A stretch of 64,000 bases of DNA, taken from NCBI GenBank assembly GCA_002298785.1, contig DBMR01000095.1:1-64000 (forward strand). Reading direction: 5' to 3'. Both the position numbers and the translations under genes were made by a program. The stretch is from Verrucomicrobia subdivision 3 bacterium UBA693. Its GTDB lineage: Bacteria > Verrucomicrobiota > Verrucomicrobiia > Limisphaerales > UBA8199. A model generated the notes under the pieces. That model saw only the letters and a program-made list of their open reading frames with translations, did not search any database and was not told the origin of the DNA. Shown piece after piece: positions 32,938 through 41,312 of the stretch; within the stretch, counting starts at the first letter, position 1; each line of letters opens with the position of its first letter.

Positions 32938-35298
32938 CTAAGGCTTGACCAAGAAACCACCGGCGGGAAGCGACTCTCCGCCGGGCATCTGAAACGCGCT
33001 GGAGCCGAAGTTGACGGTAATTTCCTGTCCGTTGGCGAACCGAGTTTGCTGCACGCTGTGGTCGGGGGTGAGGCTGCGATGATCCAGCATTTCCGAGTAC
33101 CCATTTGCGCGCGCATGGCGGGCGGTATTTCGGTAGCTGCGCGCAAATCGGTCCCGGTTTTCCGTCCAAAGCCGGCGATTGAACATGAACATGGGCGAAG
33201 TGCCGTAAAGCACATTGAACAAATCACGCTTGTCCCATAGCGCCGGCAGTTTGTTGTTATAATCGCCCCAATACCAAGTGGAGACGATGCAGTCATGGTA
33301 GACTAATTCCCACAACGGCAATCGGTATTCATGACCGAGTTGAAACTTGGCGACCTCCGGAGGCACAGTCGTCCAGATAACTTCCATGCGCCGTCCGGCA
33401 TCCGGCACCCGATAAGGGCCCAGGCTGAGCATGCCTTCGAAGTAATGAAGAAATGGTACGGAGGCGTCATGACCGGTCTCGCAGCCGGTGACCATCCGGC
33501 AGTCCTCTGAGACATATTTAAGCAGTTGCATCTTCCATTCACGACTTTCCGAGCGGGTCATTGGATGGCTGGCGGCGTAGCACTCGTTCCAAGGCGCGGC
33601 GGTGGTCGTATCAATGAACCGGCAGCGATATGGATGCGTGGCCAGATCGTTTGGGATTCGATCGCGCGCGTAACTGGGGGCGCGTTGGTCACAGATGACG
33701 CCGCAATAGATCAACGAGTTGTCTTTTGCCTCCACTCCCCATCCTTTGATCGGAAGTTCATTCCTATCGGTTATGATATCTTTGGGCCAGGCGGCGGTAG
33801 TCCAATCCTGGCTGCGCCACCTGAGTTTGGGGAATTGTTCCGGATCCATGACATCCTGGTAAATGTCGTAGCGACTCGTGAGCACCCCCAATTCGTTGAG
33901 CGCGCGCAGGTTTTCCGGCGTGGTCCCCGCGCTCCACAGGATGCGATCGATGCCAGCCGATTGGAGTTCCTTCACCACGCCCACCGGATCCTGGTCCCAA
34001 CACCACACATTCACTGACCCGATCAGCAAATCCACATTGGGGTTGGCGGCCCGCTTGGCGGCGAGAGTTTTCACCAGGCCTTTGGCCTGGGCGTAAGCGC
34101 GATACCGTTTGGCCATGGCCACGTAGCCGCCGGTATCCAAAAAGACGTAGCGCAACCGGCGTGGGTAACCGAAGGACCCTTTCTGCGGGTCCCATTCCGG
34201 GGCTACGACCAGCCGGTGGTCCACACGCAGCAATTGGATTGCGGCATCGTCTGGCGTCTCAATGATCGTCATCTGCCCGGCCTGACCGGAGGTCACTCCC
34301 CAAAAGGCCATGCAAATCCCATGGCCACCGTAAGCAATAAGCCGGTACGTTGGAATCGACGGGTCTTCCACCGGATAAGAAATGCCTTCGTTCATTGGAA
34401 TCACGAGGCGATCGCCAGGTTCACTGGCGAAAGGGTGGGGGAAGGGGAGTGATCGGCGCAACGGACCTTGCGCGGCCAGTTCCAAAACAAACTCGGGTGC
34501 GTTTTGCTCCAGGCGTAGCGTCAGGCCCAGGCGCAAGCCGGTGGAAGCTTGAACCAGTTGTGCCTGCAGGCCGTCTCTTTGCGATTTGGCGTCGACCAAA
34601 ATGATTTCTGAGCCGGAAGGTAGTTGCTTCCAGGTGCGGCCGCTGCGCCGGTCGGTAACCTGGAGACTGGCATCGGCGGTGAGCAGTGTCGCGATGAGCC
34701 ATTCATTGCTGGCGGAAATCTGTGCCGGCAGGGTGGCACTTCGGACCAGGGCGGGATCGTGGACTTCGCTAATGGAATAGTCATCCACGGAAGCTGCCAC
34801 CGGCCCGGCTCCAATCAATCTCGGTTGAATCCAGTTGACTCCGGCGGGGACAAACACACGGGTTCGCAAAACCTGCCAACCCGGACGATCTGGGGCACTC
34901 AAGTCGGCGTAAGACCACGAAACCACTTGCTCCGGGCTCGACCAGGTCGAGACGCACAAAGTGGCTTCACCCGGGCCTTCCTTCTTCACCGCCAGATTTA
35001 AGTCGAGGATCTGCCCGGGGTGGACCGCGAGCTTCGGGCCCGGTTGCAGGCTCCAGTCTTTGGTCCCGGTGTGGCGTATGAGGGCGCAAATCTTGCCGTG
35101 GGCAGGTGCGTTGGTCTGCAATTGAATCGAACCGGCGCTGGCGTCCCGGCTCCAAAAGACCCAGCCCTCGAGTCCGGATTCAAATCCTCCATTGGCAAAA
35201 GAGAGCGTGGAATTCGTGGTGTGGTTTACGGCGGCAGTGGTTTGTGTGAAACCTAGGTAAGGCACCAAGTAGAGTCCCAGAAGCAGCAGTACTTTCAT
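32938..35298 (-). CDS. Secreted glycosidase-like protein, barrel plus N-terminal beta domain
   Basis: A 786-residue secreted protein with a signal peptide (residues 1-19). The N-terminal ~190 residues (NGGFESGLEGWVFWSRDASA, then a VDDYSISE-type end) look like a carbohydrate-binding beta-sandwich. The middle is a super-sandwich, and the C-terminal half is a barrel with SVNVWCWDQDPVGVV, LTSRYDIYQDVMDPEQ, CRFIDTTTAAPWNECY, LWELVYHDCIVSTWYWGDYN and a VNFGSSAF ending. The family is widespread in Planctomycetota and Verrucomicrobiota, but I cannot name a GH family or substrate. Conserved Asp/Glu residues in the barrel would suit hydrolysis. It may share an operon with the DUF6807 gene. Confidence 0.7.
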   Translation of the reverse strand: MKVLLLLGLYLVPYLGFTQTTAAVNHTTNSTLSFANGGFESGLEGWVFWSRDASAGSIQLQTNAPAHGKICALIRHTGTKDWSLQPGPKLAVHPGQILDLNLAVKKEGPGEATLCVSTWSSPEQVVSWSYADLSAPDRPGWQVLRTRVFVPAGVNWIQPRLIGAGPVAASVDDYSISEVHDPALVRSATLPAQISASNEWLIATLLTADASLQVTDRRSGRTWKQLPSGSEIILVDAKSQRDGLQAQLVQASTGLRLGLTLRLEQNAPEFVLELAAQGPLRRSLPFPHPFASEPGDRLVIPMNEGISYPVEDPSIPTYRLIAYGGHGICMAFWGVTSGQAGQMTIIETPDDAAIQLLRVDHRLVVAPEWDPQKGSFGYPRRLRYVFLDTGGYVAMAKRYRAYAQAKGLVKTLAAKRAANPNVDLLIGSVNVWCWDQDPVGVVKELQSAGIDRILWSAGTTPENLRALNELGVLTSRYDIYQDVMDPEQFPKLRWRSQDWTTAAWPKDIITDRNELPIKGWGVEAKDNSLIYCGVICDQRAPSYARDRIPNDLATHPYRCRFIDTTTAAPWNECYAASHPMTRSESREWKMQLLKYVSEDCRMVTGCETGHDASVPFLHYFEGMLSLGPYRVPDAGRRMEVIWTTVPPEVAKFQLGHEYRLPLWELVYHDCIVSTWYWGDYNNKLPALWDKRDLFNVLYGTSPMFMFNRRLWTENRDRFARSYRNTARHARANGYSEMLDHRSLTPDHSVQQTRFANGQEITVNFGSSAFQMPGGESLPAGGFLVKP

Positions 35299-35512
35299 CG
35301 ATCGAGGAGTAACAGCGGCAAGGGGAATAGTCGAATGAAATTGAGTGAGGCGCGGAATTGTGCGAGGAGCGGCGAATGGAGCGGCGTTGGCGGGAGAGAA
35401 TCACGTATGCCGACGGAGCGTTGGTCGAGGAGGCGACGAACGGCGGTGTGTCGCAGGAACTGATAGAAAATTTTCGCCTTTGCTTCCCAGAGGCATAGGC
35501 TAGAGTGACGGC

Positions 35513-35917
35513 ATGGCGGAAATCGTAGAATTCGTAAAACGCGGGGCCTCGACAATCACCCCGGTCATTATGGAAAAAGTGCTGCGGCATCTTCCGCAAT
35601 GGAAGCTGGAGTTCACGCAGATCTATGAGCCATTATTCCCGCACCTGGTGGACCAGTTGGAGTTTTTGGCCGACGCCGTGGAAGACTCGGCTGAAGGCGC
35701 CTACAAGGATCTGCCGTACGTAGCCTTCGCCCAGTCGTTGTTTGCCCTGATTTATGCGCACAAGAAGGTTGGAATTATTCCCGATTCCTATCTGAGCCTT
35801 GGTCGGGCCGATGATTCCAGCGTCGTCCGGGCGGTGCTGATCCAAAACGAGAAGGACTTCGCCATCTTCGCCGCCTCCCAGGGTTACGACTGGTCCAAGA
35901 TTACCAGTCAACCCTGA
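35513..35917 (+). CDS. Hypothetical helical protein
   Basis: A 134-residue soluble protein without signal peptide or membrane segment. It is mostly helical, with AEIVEFVKRGASTITPVIME at the start, then EPLFPHLVDQLEFLADAVED and a DLPYVAFAQSLFALIYAHKK block. I do not recognise the family. It has an ATG start and consistent codon use. It converges with the glycosyltransferase gene, with only 8 bp between their stops, and is divergent from the glycosidase-like gene, so it is probably monocistronic. Confidence 0.6.
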   Translation: MAEIVEFVKRGASTITPVIMEKVLRHLPQWKLEFTQIYEPLFPHLVDQLEFLADAVEDSAEGAYKDLPYVAFAQSLFALIYAHKKVGIIPDSYLSLGRADDSSVVRAVLIQNEKDFAIFAASQGYDWSKITSQP

Positions 35918-35925
35918 GCCACAAC

Positions 35926-36990
35926 TCAGGCCAGCGCGCGGCCCAGCACCTCCAACACCGAATCGACGCGCACCGATTCCATCACTTGGCGGAGGTGGGT
36001 CTCCGAACCTTTAATGCCTTTGCCGTCATAGCGGTAATACTCGAGGTTTTGCCCGGCGATGGCGGGATTGGTGGCGAGAAAGTAGGTATTGTCGAAAGGT
36101 TCGTTGGTTTTGTTGAAAGTCGGCGCCTCGATAACCACTTGGGGGGTCTTCATCGCTGCCGCCAGGTGCATGAGGGCGGTGTCCACGCTCAGGAAAGCCC
36201 GGCAGCGCTTCAGCAAAGCCCCCGCTTGCTTGAGTGATTTGGTGTCCGCCCGAATAAGGTGCGGTGAACGCACCGTCTCCATCAGCCACTGGATGTCGGC
36301 AGTTTCGTCCGGACCGCCGAACAACAACACACTCAGGTCGGGCCAACGTTCCAAAGCTTGTCGTAGCAGTTGGGCGTACGAGGCGAGTGGCCAACGTTTG
36401 AAGCGCAGATTTTTTGTACCGCCCGAACCGACATGGACCCCGAGCAAGGTCCGGCCGACAATCTCGTGTTTGGCAACGAAGCTGTCCGCCCATTCGTGAT
36501 CCTTGGGAGCGAGCATGATTTCCAGGGCGGGGCTGGTGCTGGTGACCCGTGCATCGAGCAAGGGCAGCAAGTCGAGATTCTGACACACCGTGTGGAGCCC
36601 GTAGTCCTGGGGCAGCGTGCGGTTGACCAGCCAGCGATCCAACGGGGTCCAGCAGTCATAGACATGGCTAAGCCGCAGGCGCGCGGAGATCACTCGGGCG
36701 ATGCCACGATAATGAATCCGGCTCTGCGGATGCGTGTTGATGGAGACGTCAAATCGTTCCTGGCGCAGCTTCAGCAAAAAAGCCATATTGCTCGCCGTGG
36801 AGGCGGTTAGGAAATTCCTTTGGTGTACCGCGTTCAAAGCCGGATTGTCAGCGAGAATATCCCGGGAACCGGCCCACAGGACGAGCGATTCGATGCGGGC
36901 CTGAGGGAAGTTGGCGCGCAATTCCCGCAGTAAAGGCGTAGCCAGGATCGTGTCACCGATCCCCGCCATGGAAATGACCAGAATTTTCAT
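35926..36990 (-). CDS. Family 9 glycosyltransferase (heptosyltransferase-like)
   Basis: A 354-residue cytosolic glycosyltransferase of family GT9, which usually transfers heptose or similar sugars to lipopolysaccharide core. Signatures: KILVISMAGIGDTILATPLL at the start, ARIESLVLWAGSRDIL, LLGVHVGSGGTKNLRFKRWP and the C-terminal FLSVDTALMHLAAAMKTPQV. The start is the ATG at 36990; codons upstream in frame give low-complexity residues. It overlaps the end of a small possible frame by an ATGA. No other LPS gene is in the window, so substrate is unassigned. Confidence 0.9.
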   Translation of the reverse strand: MKILVISMAGIGDTILATPLLRELRANFPQARIESLVLWAGSRDILADNPALNAVHQRNFLTASTASNMAFLLKLRQERFDVSINTHPQSRIHYRGIARVISARLRLSHVYDCWTPLDRWLVNRTLPQDYGLHTVCQNLDLLPLLDARVTSTSPALEIMLAPKDHEWADSFVAKHEIVGRTLLGVHVGSGGTKNLRFKRWPLASYAQLLRQALERWPDLSVLLFGGPDETADIQWLMETVRSPHLIRADTKSLKQAGALLKRCRAFLSVDTALMHLAAAMKTPQVVIEAPTFNKTNEPFDNTYFLATNPAIAGQNLEYYRYDGKGIKGSETHLRQVMESVRVDSVLEVLGRALA

Positions 36991-37166
36991 TGCACGCCAA
37001 CGACAGCCTGGACGCGGGCCACCACATCCGGGCGCAGCTTTGCTGTCGCCCGCCCTTCTATGGCTTGAAAACCTTTTCTGAACAAACAAAAAATCATCAA
37101 CTCAGGGAGCGTCGGTCGCCCGGAACTGCCCCCGGGCGTTGTGGCGTCGCCCACGAGGGAATCCAT
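36987..37166 (-). CDS. Possible small protein ending in ATGA overlap with GT9 gene
   Basis: A frame of about 59 codons from an ATG at 37166, with a longer in-frame extension to 37364. Its TGA overlaps the ATG of the glycosyltransferase (ATGA), which is a common translational-coupling arrangement. It reads MDSLVGDATTPGGSSGRPTL at the start and has no family that I recognise. It may be a chance frame. Confidence 0.25.
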   Translation of the reverse strand: MDSLVGDATTPGGSSGRPTLPELMIFCLFRKGFQAIEGRATAKLRPDVVARVQAVVGVQ

Positions 37167-37322
37167 CAGGGCCAGCTTCAATGGGCGCTGTAAATTTTCT
37201 TGCTTCGGGCGATTTTTCTTCACTCGGGCGACCAAGGCAGGCAGAGTGTTTAGGTTGACCTCTGTGGCGGATGCGGAGCATCGCTCGCATAGCCGCTGGC
37301 ATTCAAACATTGCGCATAGCTC
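36991..37322. other. Intergenic region upstream of the GT9 and Gfo/Idh genes
   Basis: About 330 bp between divergent genes. Apart from the doubtful minus-strand frame ending at 36987, I see no gene. It should hold the start sites for the Gfo/Idh-GH127-GH2 group and for GT9; I could not place a convincing promoter. Confidence 0.35.
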
Positions 37323-38711
37323 ATGAAAACGAATCGCAAAACCCGCCGGGACTTTCTGAAACACAGCGCCGTGGTGACGGCCGCAGTCGGGCTGTTCCCC
37401 ACCATTATACCAGCCACCGCTCTGGGTCGAGGCGGGCGCCCATCACCCGGCAACCGGGTCGTGGTGGGCTGCATCGGCACCGGTCCGCAGGGCCGGGGGG
37501 ATATGAGCAATTTCCTCAATTTGAAGAATGCGCAAGTGGTGGCGGTGTGCGACGTCAAGCAGGATCAGTTGAACCTGGCGCAAAAGGCGGTCAACGATCA
37601 CTACAAAAACCGGGATTGCGCTACTTATGTGGATTTTCGCCAACTCCTGGAGCGAAAAGACATCGATGCTTGCCTGATTGCCACGCCGGACCATTGGCAC
37701 GTGCCGGCGTCGTTGCAGGCGGTGCGTTCCGGCAAGGACGTTTACCTCGAAAAGCCAATGGGCCTGTCTTTGGAGGAGGATTGGGCGTTGCGAAAGGAAT
37801 GTGCCCGGAAGCGAGCGATTTTTCAGTTCGGCACACAACAACGATCGATCCGCATTTTCCGGCTCGCTTGCGAACTGGTGCGCAACGGGTACATCGGCAC
37901 CTTGAAACATATTAATGTGTGGGCTCCCGGGAGTGCGCCGGGCGGATCCACCAAGGTGGTGCCGCCTCCGACGGGGCTGGATTACGATCGGTGGCTGGGT
38001 CCGGCTCAGTTCAGACCGCACACGGAGAACTTGTGTTCGGACGATTCCGGGAGCAAGACCTGGTGGTATCAATCGGATTTCGCGCTTGGGTTTATTGCCG
38101 GGTGGGGGATACACCCGATCGACATTGCAGCCTGGGGAGCCGGCGAGTTGTTCAACGGCCCCATTGAGGTGCGAGGCCGGGGTACTTTTTATGCCGAGGG
38201 CGCGTGCGATACGGCGACGGTGTGGGATATCGATTACGCTTTCGGCAGCGGAGTGACCATGAAGTTCGCAGGGGTGCCCAATGGCGGTAATCGCGGTTTG
38301 GCTACGTGCGATAAGTGGTCACAAGAACAGGAATGGCGGGGTCGGTACCGCCGAATCACCGGCCACGGGACTGCCTTCGAAGGAACTTCCGGTTGGGTGC
38401 ACGTGGACCGCGAGGGGATCAATCTGCAACCGGAAGGCCTGATTGATCAGGATCCGGCCAAGTTTTCGATCAAGCTTACCAGCAGTTCGAACCACGCCGG
38501 CAATTTTGTCGACAGTGTTCTTAGCCGGAAGCCGGCGGTCTGCCCGATCGACGAATCCGTGTTTTCGGACTCCCTGTGCCACCTGGGTGAACTAGCGATT
38601 CGGCTCAACACAAAGCTGATCTGGGATCCGAGGAAGGAGAAATTTATGGGCAATGAAGTGGCCAACCTGCGGACCCGCGCTCGCAAAATGCGGGCCCCCT
38701 GGTCACTTTGA
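37323..38711 (+). CDS. Tat-exported Gfo/Idh/MocA family oxidoreductase
   Basis: A 462-residue NAD(P)-dependent oxidoreductase. The N-terminus has a twin-arginine signal (TRRDFLKHSAVVTAAVGLFP). The Rossmann fold follows with VVVGCIGTGPQGRGDM, the CDVKQDQ loop and CLIATPDHWHVPASLQAV, then the lysine-containing DVYLEKPM motif. The C-terminal substrate domain contains WGIHPIDIAAWGAGE. Members use bound nicotinamide cofactor to oxidise or reduce sugars, and exported versions are typical of Planctomycetota and Verrucomicrobiota. Some act in glycoside cleavage by oxidation-elimination-reduction. It is followed by GH127 and GH2 on the same strand, suggesting shared sugar metabolism. Confidence 0.9.
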   Translation: MKTNRKTRRDFLKHSAVVTAAVGLFPTIIPATALGRGGRPSPGNRVVVGCIGTGPQGRGDMSNFLNLKNAQVVAVCDVKQDQLNLAQKAVNDHYKNRDCATYVDFRQLLERKDIDACLIATPDHWHVPASLQAVRSGKDVYLEKPMGLSLEEDWALRKECARKRAIFQFGTQQRSIRIFRLACELVRNGYIGTLKHINVWAPGSAPGGSTKVVPPPTGLDYDRWLGPAQFRPHTENLCSDDSGSKTWWYQSDFALGFIAGWGIHPIDIAAWGAGELFNGPIEVRGRGTFYAEGACDTATVWDIDYAFGSGVTMKFAGVPNGGNRGLATCDKWSQEQEWRGRYRRITGHGTAFEGTSGWVHVDREGINLQPEGLIDQDPAKFSIKLTSSSNHAGNFVDSVLSRKPAVCPIDESVFSDSLCHLGELAIRLNTKLIWDPRKEKFMGNEVANLRTRARKMRAPWSL

Positions 38712-38826
38712 GGAGTTTGGGGGCGGTTTAGCGATGTGGCGCGCTGGGCCTCAGCGGTAAGCACGTTCCGGTGTCCGGTGAATGCGGACCAGCAAACGAG
38801 CGTCAGTCAGACGGCGCAGAAACACA

Positions 38827-41307
38827 ATGGAATTGGGAAATATTAGAACATTAACGGTCACGGCGGTCCTGGTACTGTTGGGCACCGCGCCAGGTTGGGG
38901 CGCTGAGGGGGCACAGCAGCAGACCCTCGCGAGCATGGTTTCCGTGCCACCGACTGGCGCGACCAATCCATTTTATATAGGTAATCGCGCGCCGTTAACT
39001 CCCAGCCCGTTTTTGAAACTGCCGATCGGCAGCATCAAGCCGGGTGGTTGGTTAGCAAAGCAGTTGGAGTTGGAGGCAACGGGGATGACCGGCAAACTTC
39101 CGGAGATTTCCAAATGGTGCCGCTTCGAGGGAAACGCCTGGACGACACCGAATGGCACCGGGCACAGCGGGTGGGAAGAACTTCCCTATTGGCTCAAAGG
39201 CTTCGGCGATTTGGGCTATGTCACCGGAAATCTCGGAGTGACGCGCGAAACGCCAAAGTGGATTGACGCGGTATTGGCCAGCCAGGATGCGGAAGGGTGG
39301 TTTGGTCCGCGAGCGCTCAAGACCAGCCTCGAGGGAAAGCCGGATCTTTGGCCGCACATGGTGATGTGCAATGTGCTGCAATCGTTTTACGAGTTCTCGG
39401 AGGATCCGCGCGTTTTGCCTTTCCTGCTGCGATATTTTCATTGGTTGGATCAACTGCCGGGCAGCAGCTTCGGGAACGGATACTGGCCCAAATTGCGCTT
39501 TGGCGATAACATCGAAACTGCTTACTGGCTGTATAATCGCACAGGAGAGCCCTGGCTGCTGGGGGTGGCGGCCCGGATACACGAGAACATGGCGCGCTGG
39601 GATACCGGGGTGATCAACTGGCACAATGTCAATATTGCCCAGGGATTTCGTGCGCCGGCAGTTTATTACCAACAAAGCCGGGCGGAGCAGAATCTGCAGG
39701 CGGCGGAACGCAATTACCAGGCCGTCATGGGTGTGTATGGCCAGTTTCCCGGAGGCGGATTTGGTGGGGATGAGAATTGCCGGCCGGGTTACACCGATCC
39801 ACGGCAGGGTTTTGAAACCTGTGGGATTGTGGAGTTTATGCACAGTTTTCAGATGCTGCTGCGTATTGGGGGCGATCCCGTTTGGGCCGACCGCTGCGAG
39901 GAACTGGCCTTCAACAGCCTGCCGGCGGCGATGACTCCCGATCTGAAAGCTCTGCATTACTTGACCAGTGCCAACCAGGTGCGGCTCGATAAGAACAACA
40001 AGGCACCCGGCATCCAAAACGACGGCACAATGTTTTCCTACAGTCCTTATGAAGTTTATCGGTGCTGCCAGCATAACGTCTCTCACGGCTGGCCGTATTA
40101 TGCGGAGGAACTGTGGCTCGCCACGCCAGACCGCGGGATTTGTGCCTCGCTCTACGCTGCCAGTGAAGTCATTGTCAAAACCGGGGGTGGGGAGAGCGTA
40201 AAGATCACCGAGGAAACCGATTATCCGTTTGGTGATAAAGTCCAATTCACATTCGCCATGGACAAGGTTTCGCGCTTTCCGCTGTATTTGCGACTGCCCG
40301 GTTGGTGTGAAACGCCGGTGGTGAAAGTTAATGGACGCAAGGTTTCGTTCAAACCGCGGGCTGGTGCTTACCTCGCGCTGGAGCGCATTTGGCAGGATGG
40401 AGACAAAGTGGAACTGGTGTTGCCGATGAAAATCCGCACACGCACCTGGGAAAAGAACCAAAATGCCGTATCGGTGTACTACGGGCCGATGGCCTTTTCA
40501 CTCAAGATCGGGGAACGGTGGTCACGGTATGGAAATTCAGAAAAGTGGCCTGAACTCGAAGTCTTACCAACCAGCCCCTGGAATTATGGACTGGTGCTGG
40601 CAGGGAAGCCGGAAAAATCATTTAAGATTAAGCGCCGTCCCTTCGACTCTCGACTGCAACCCTTCACGCCTGAGAATGTGCCGATTCAACTGGAGGCCCA
40701 GGGTCGCCGCATTCCCGCCTGGAAAGAGGATGGCAATGGCCTGATCGAACGTTTGCAGCGCAGCCCGGTGAAGTCGACGGAGCCGGTGGAACCGGTCACG
40801 TTGATTCCCATGGGAGCCGCGCGGTTACGAGTCAGTTCCTTCCCGTGGATCGGTAGTGGGGTTGCCGCGACGGAGTGGGCGGCGCAGCCACCTTCACCGT
40901 TTAGTGCTTCCCATTGTTTCGGAGGCGACACTGTGGAGGCCTTGGGTGATGGTCTGGAGCCTAAGTCTTCAAATGACCATTCGATTCCGCGATTCACCTG
41001 GTGGGATCACCGTGGCGGCGTGGAGTGGGTGGCGCGGGAATTTGCCAAACCGACCCGGATTTCGAAGGTCGCCGTGTATTGGTTTGACGACACTGGTGCC
41101 GGGCAATGCCGCGTGCCGAAGAGTTGGCGCGTGCTGGTGCGGCAAGGAGACAAATGGCAGCCGGTTGCCGGCGCCTCCGCAGCCGGCATTTTGCTCAATC
41201 AATACAACGAGGTCACTTTCGAGCCGGTGGAGACCCGAGCTGTCCGGTTGGAAGTGGAATTGCAGCCTGAGTTCTCCGGGGGCATCCTCGAGTGGACATG
41301 CAAATAG
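38827..41307 (+). CDS. GH127-type beta-L-arabinofuranosidase
   Basis: An 826-residue secreted enzyme with a signal peptide ending near GWGAE. The (alpha/alpha)6 barrel has the GH127 metal/nucleophile set: QGFETCGIVEFMHSF gives Glu330 and Cys332, and YRCCQHNVSHGWPYY gives Cys413 and Cys414. In the characterised HypBA1 enzyme the equivalent four residues bind zinc and one cysteine is the nucleophile. The C-terminal region (about 680-826) looks like a discoidin-type beta-sandwich (FAKPTRISKVAVYWFDDTG). The likely substrate is a beta-L-arabinofuranoside; the family also includes other furanosidases. The start is the ATG at 38827. GH2 begins 6 bp after the stop. Confidence 0.88.
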   Translation: MELGNIRTLTVTAVLVLLGTAPGWGAEGAQQQTLASMVSVPPTGATNPFYIGNRAPLTPSPFLKLPIGSIKPGGWLAKQLELEATGMTGKLPEISKWCRFEGNAWTTPNGTGHSGWEELPYWLKGFGDLGYVTGNLGVTRETPKWIDAVLASQDAEGWFGPRALKTSLEGKPDLWPHMVMCNVLQSFYEFSEDPRVLPFLLRYFHWLDQLPGSSFGNGYWPKLRFGDNIETAYWLYNRTGEPWLLGVAARIHENMARWDTGVINWHNVNIAQGFRAPAVYYQQSRAEQNLQAAERNYQAVMGVYGQFPGGGFGGDENCRPGYTDPRQGFETCGIVEFMHSFQMLLRIGGDPVWADRCEELAFNSLPAAMTPDLKALHYLTSANQVRLDKNNKAPGIQNDGTMFSYSPYEVYRCCQHNVSHGWPYYAEELWLATPDRGICASLYAASEVIVKTGGGESVKITEETDYPFGDKVQFTFAMDKVSRFPLYLRLPGWCETPVVKVNGRKVSFKPRAGAYLALERIWQDGDKVELVLPMKIRTRTWEKNQNAVSVYYGPMAFSLKIGERWSRYGNSEKWPELEVLPTSPWNYGLVLAGKPEKSFKIKRRPFDSRLQPFTPENVPIQLEAQGRRIPAWKEDGNGLIERLQRSPVKSTEPVEPVTLIPMGAARLRVSSFPWIGSGVAATEWAAQPPSPFSASHCFGGDTVEALGDGLEPKSSNDHSIPRFTWWDHRGGVEWVAREFAKPTRISKVAVYWFDDTGAGQCRVPKSWRVLVRQGDKWQPVAGASAAGILLNQYNEVTFEPVETRAVRLEVELQPEFSGGILEWTCK

Positions 41308-41312
41308 GATTT

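Noticed and set aside
39052..40461. A 469-codon minus-strand frame inside the GH127 gene
   Set aside because: It is the antisense shadow of GH127, whose catalytic residues are well placed; the antisense product has no recognisable domain.
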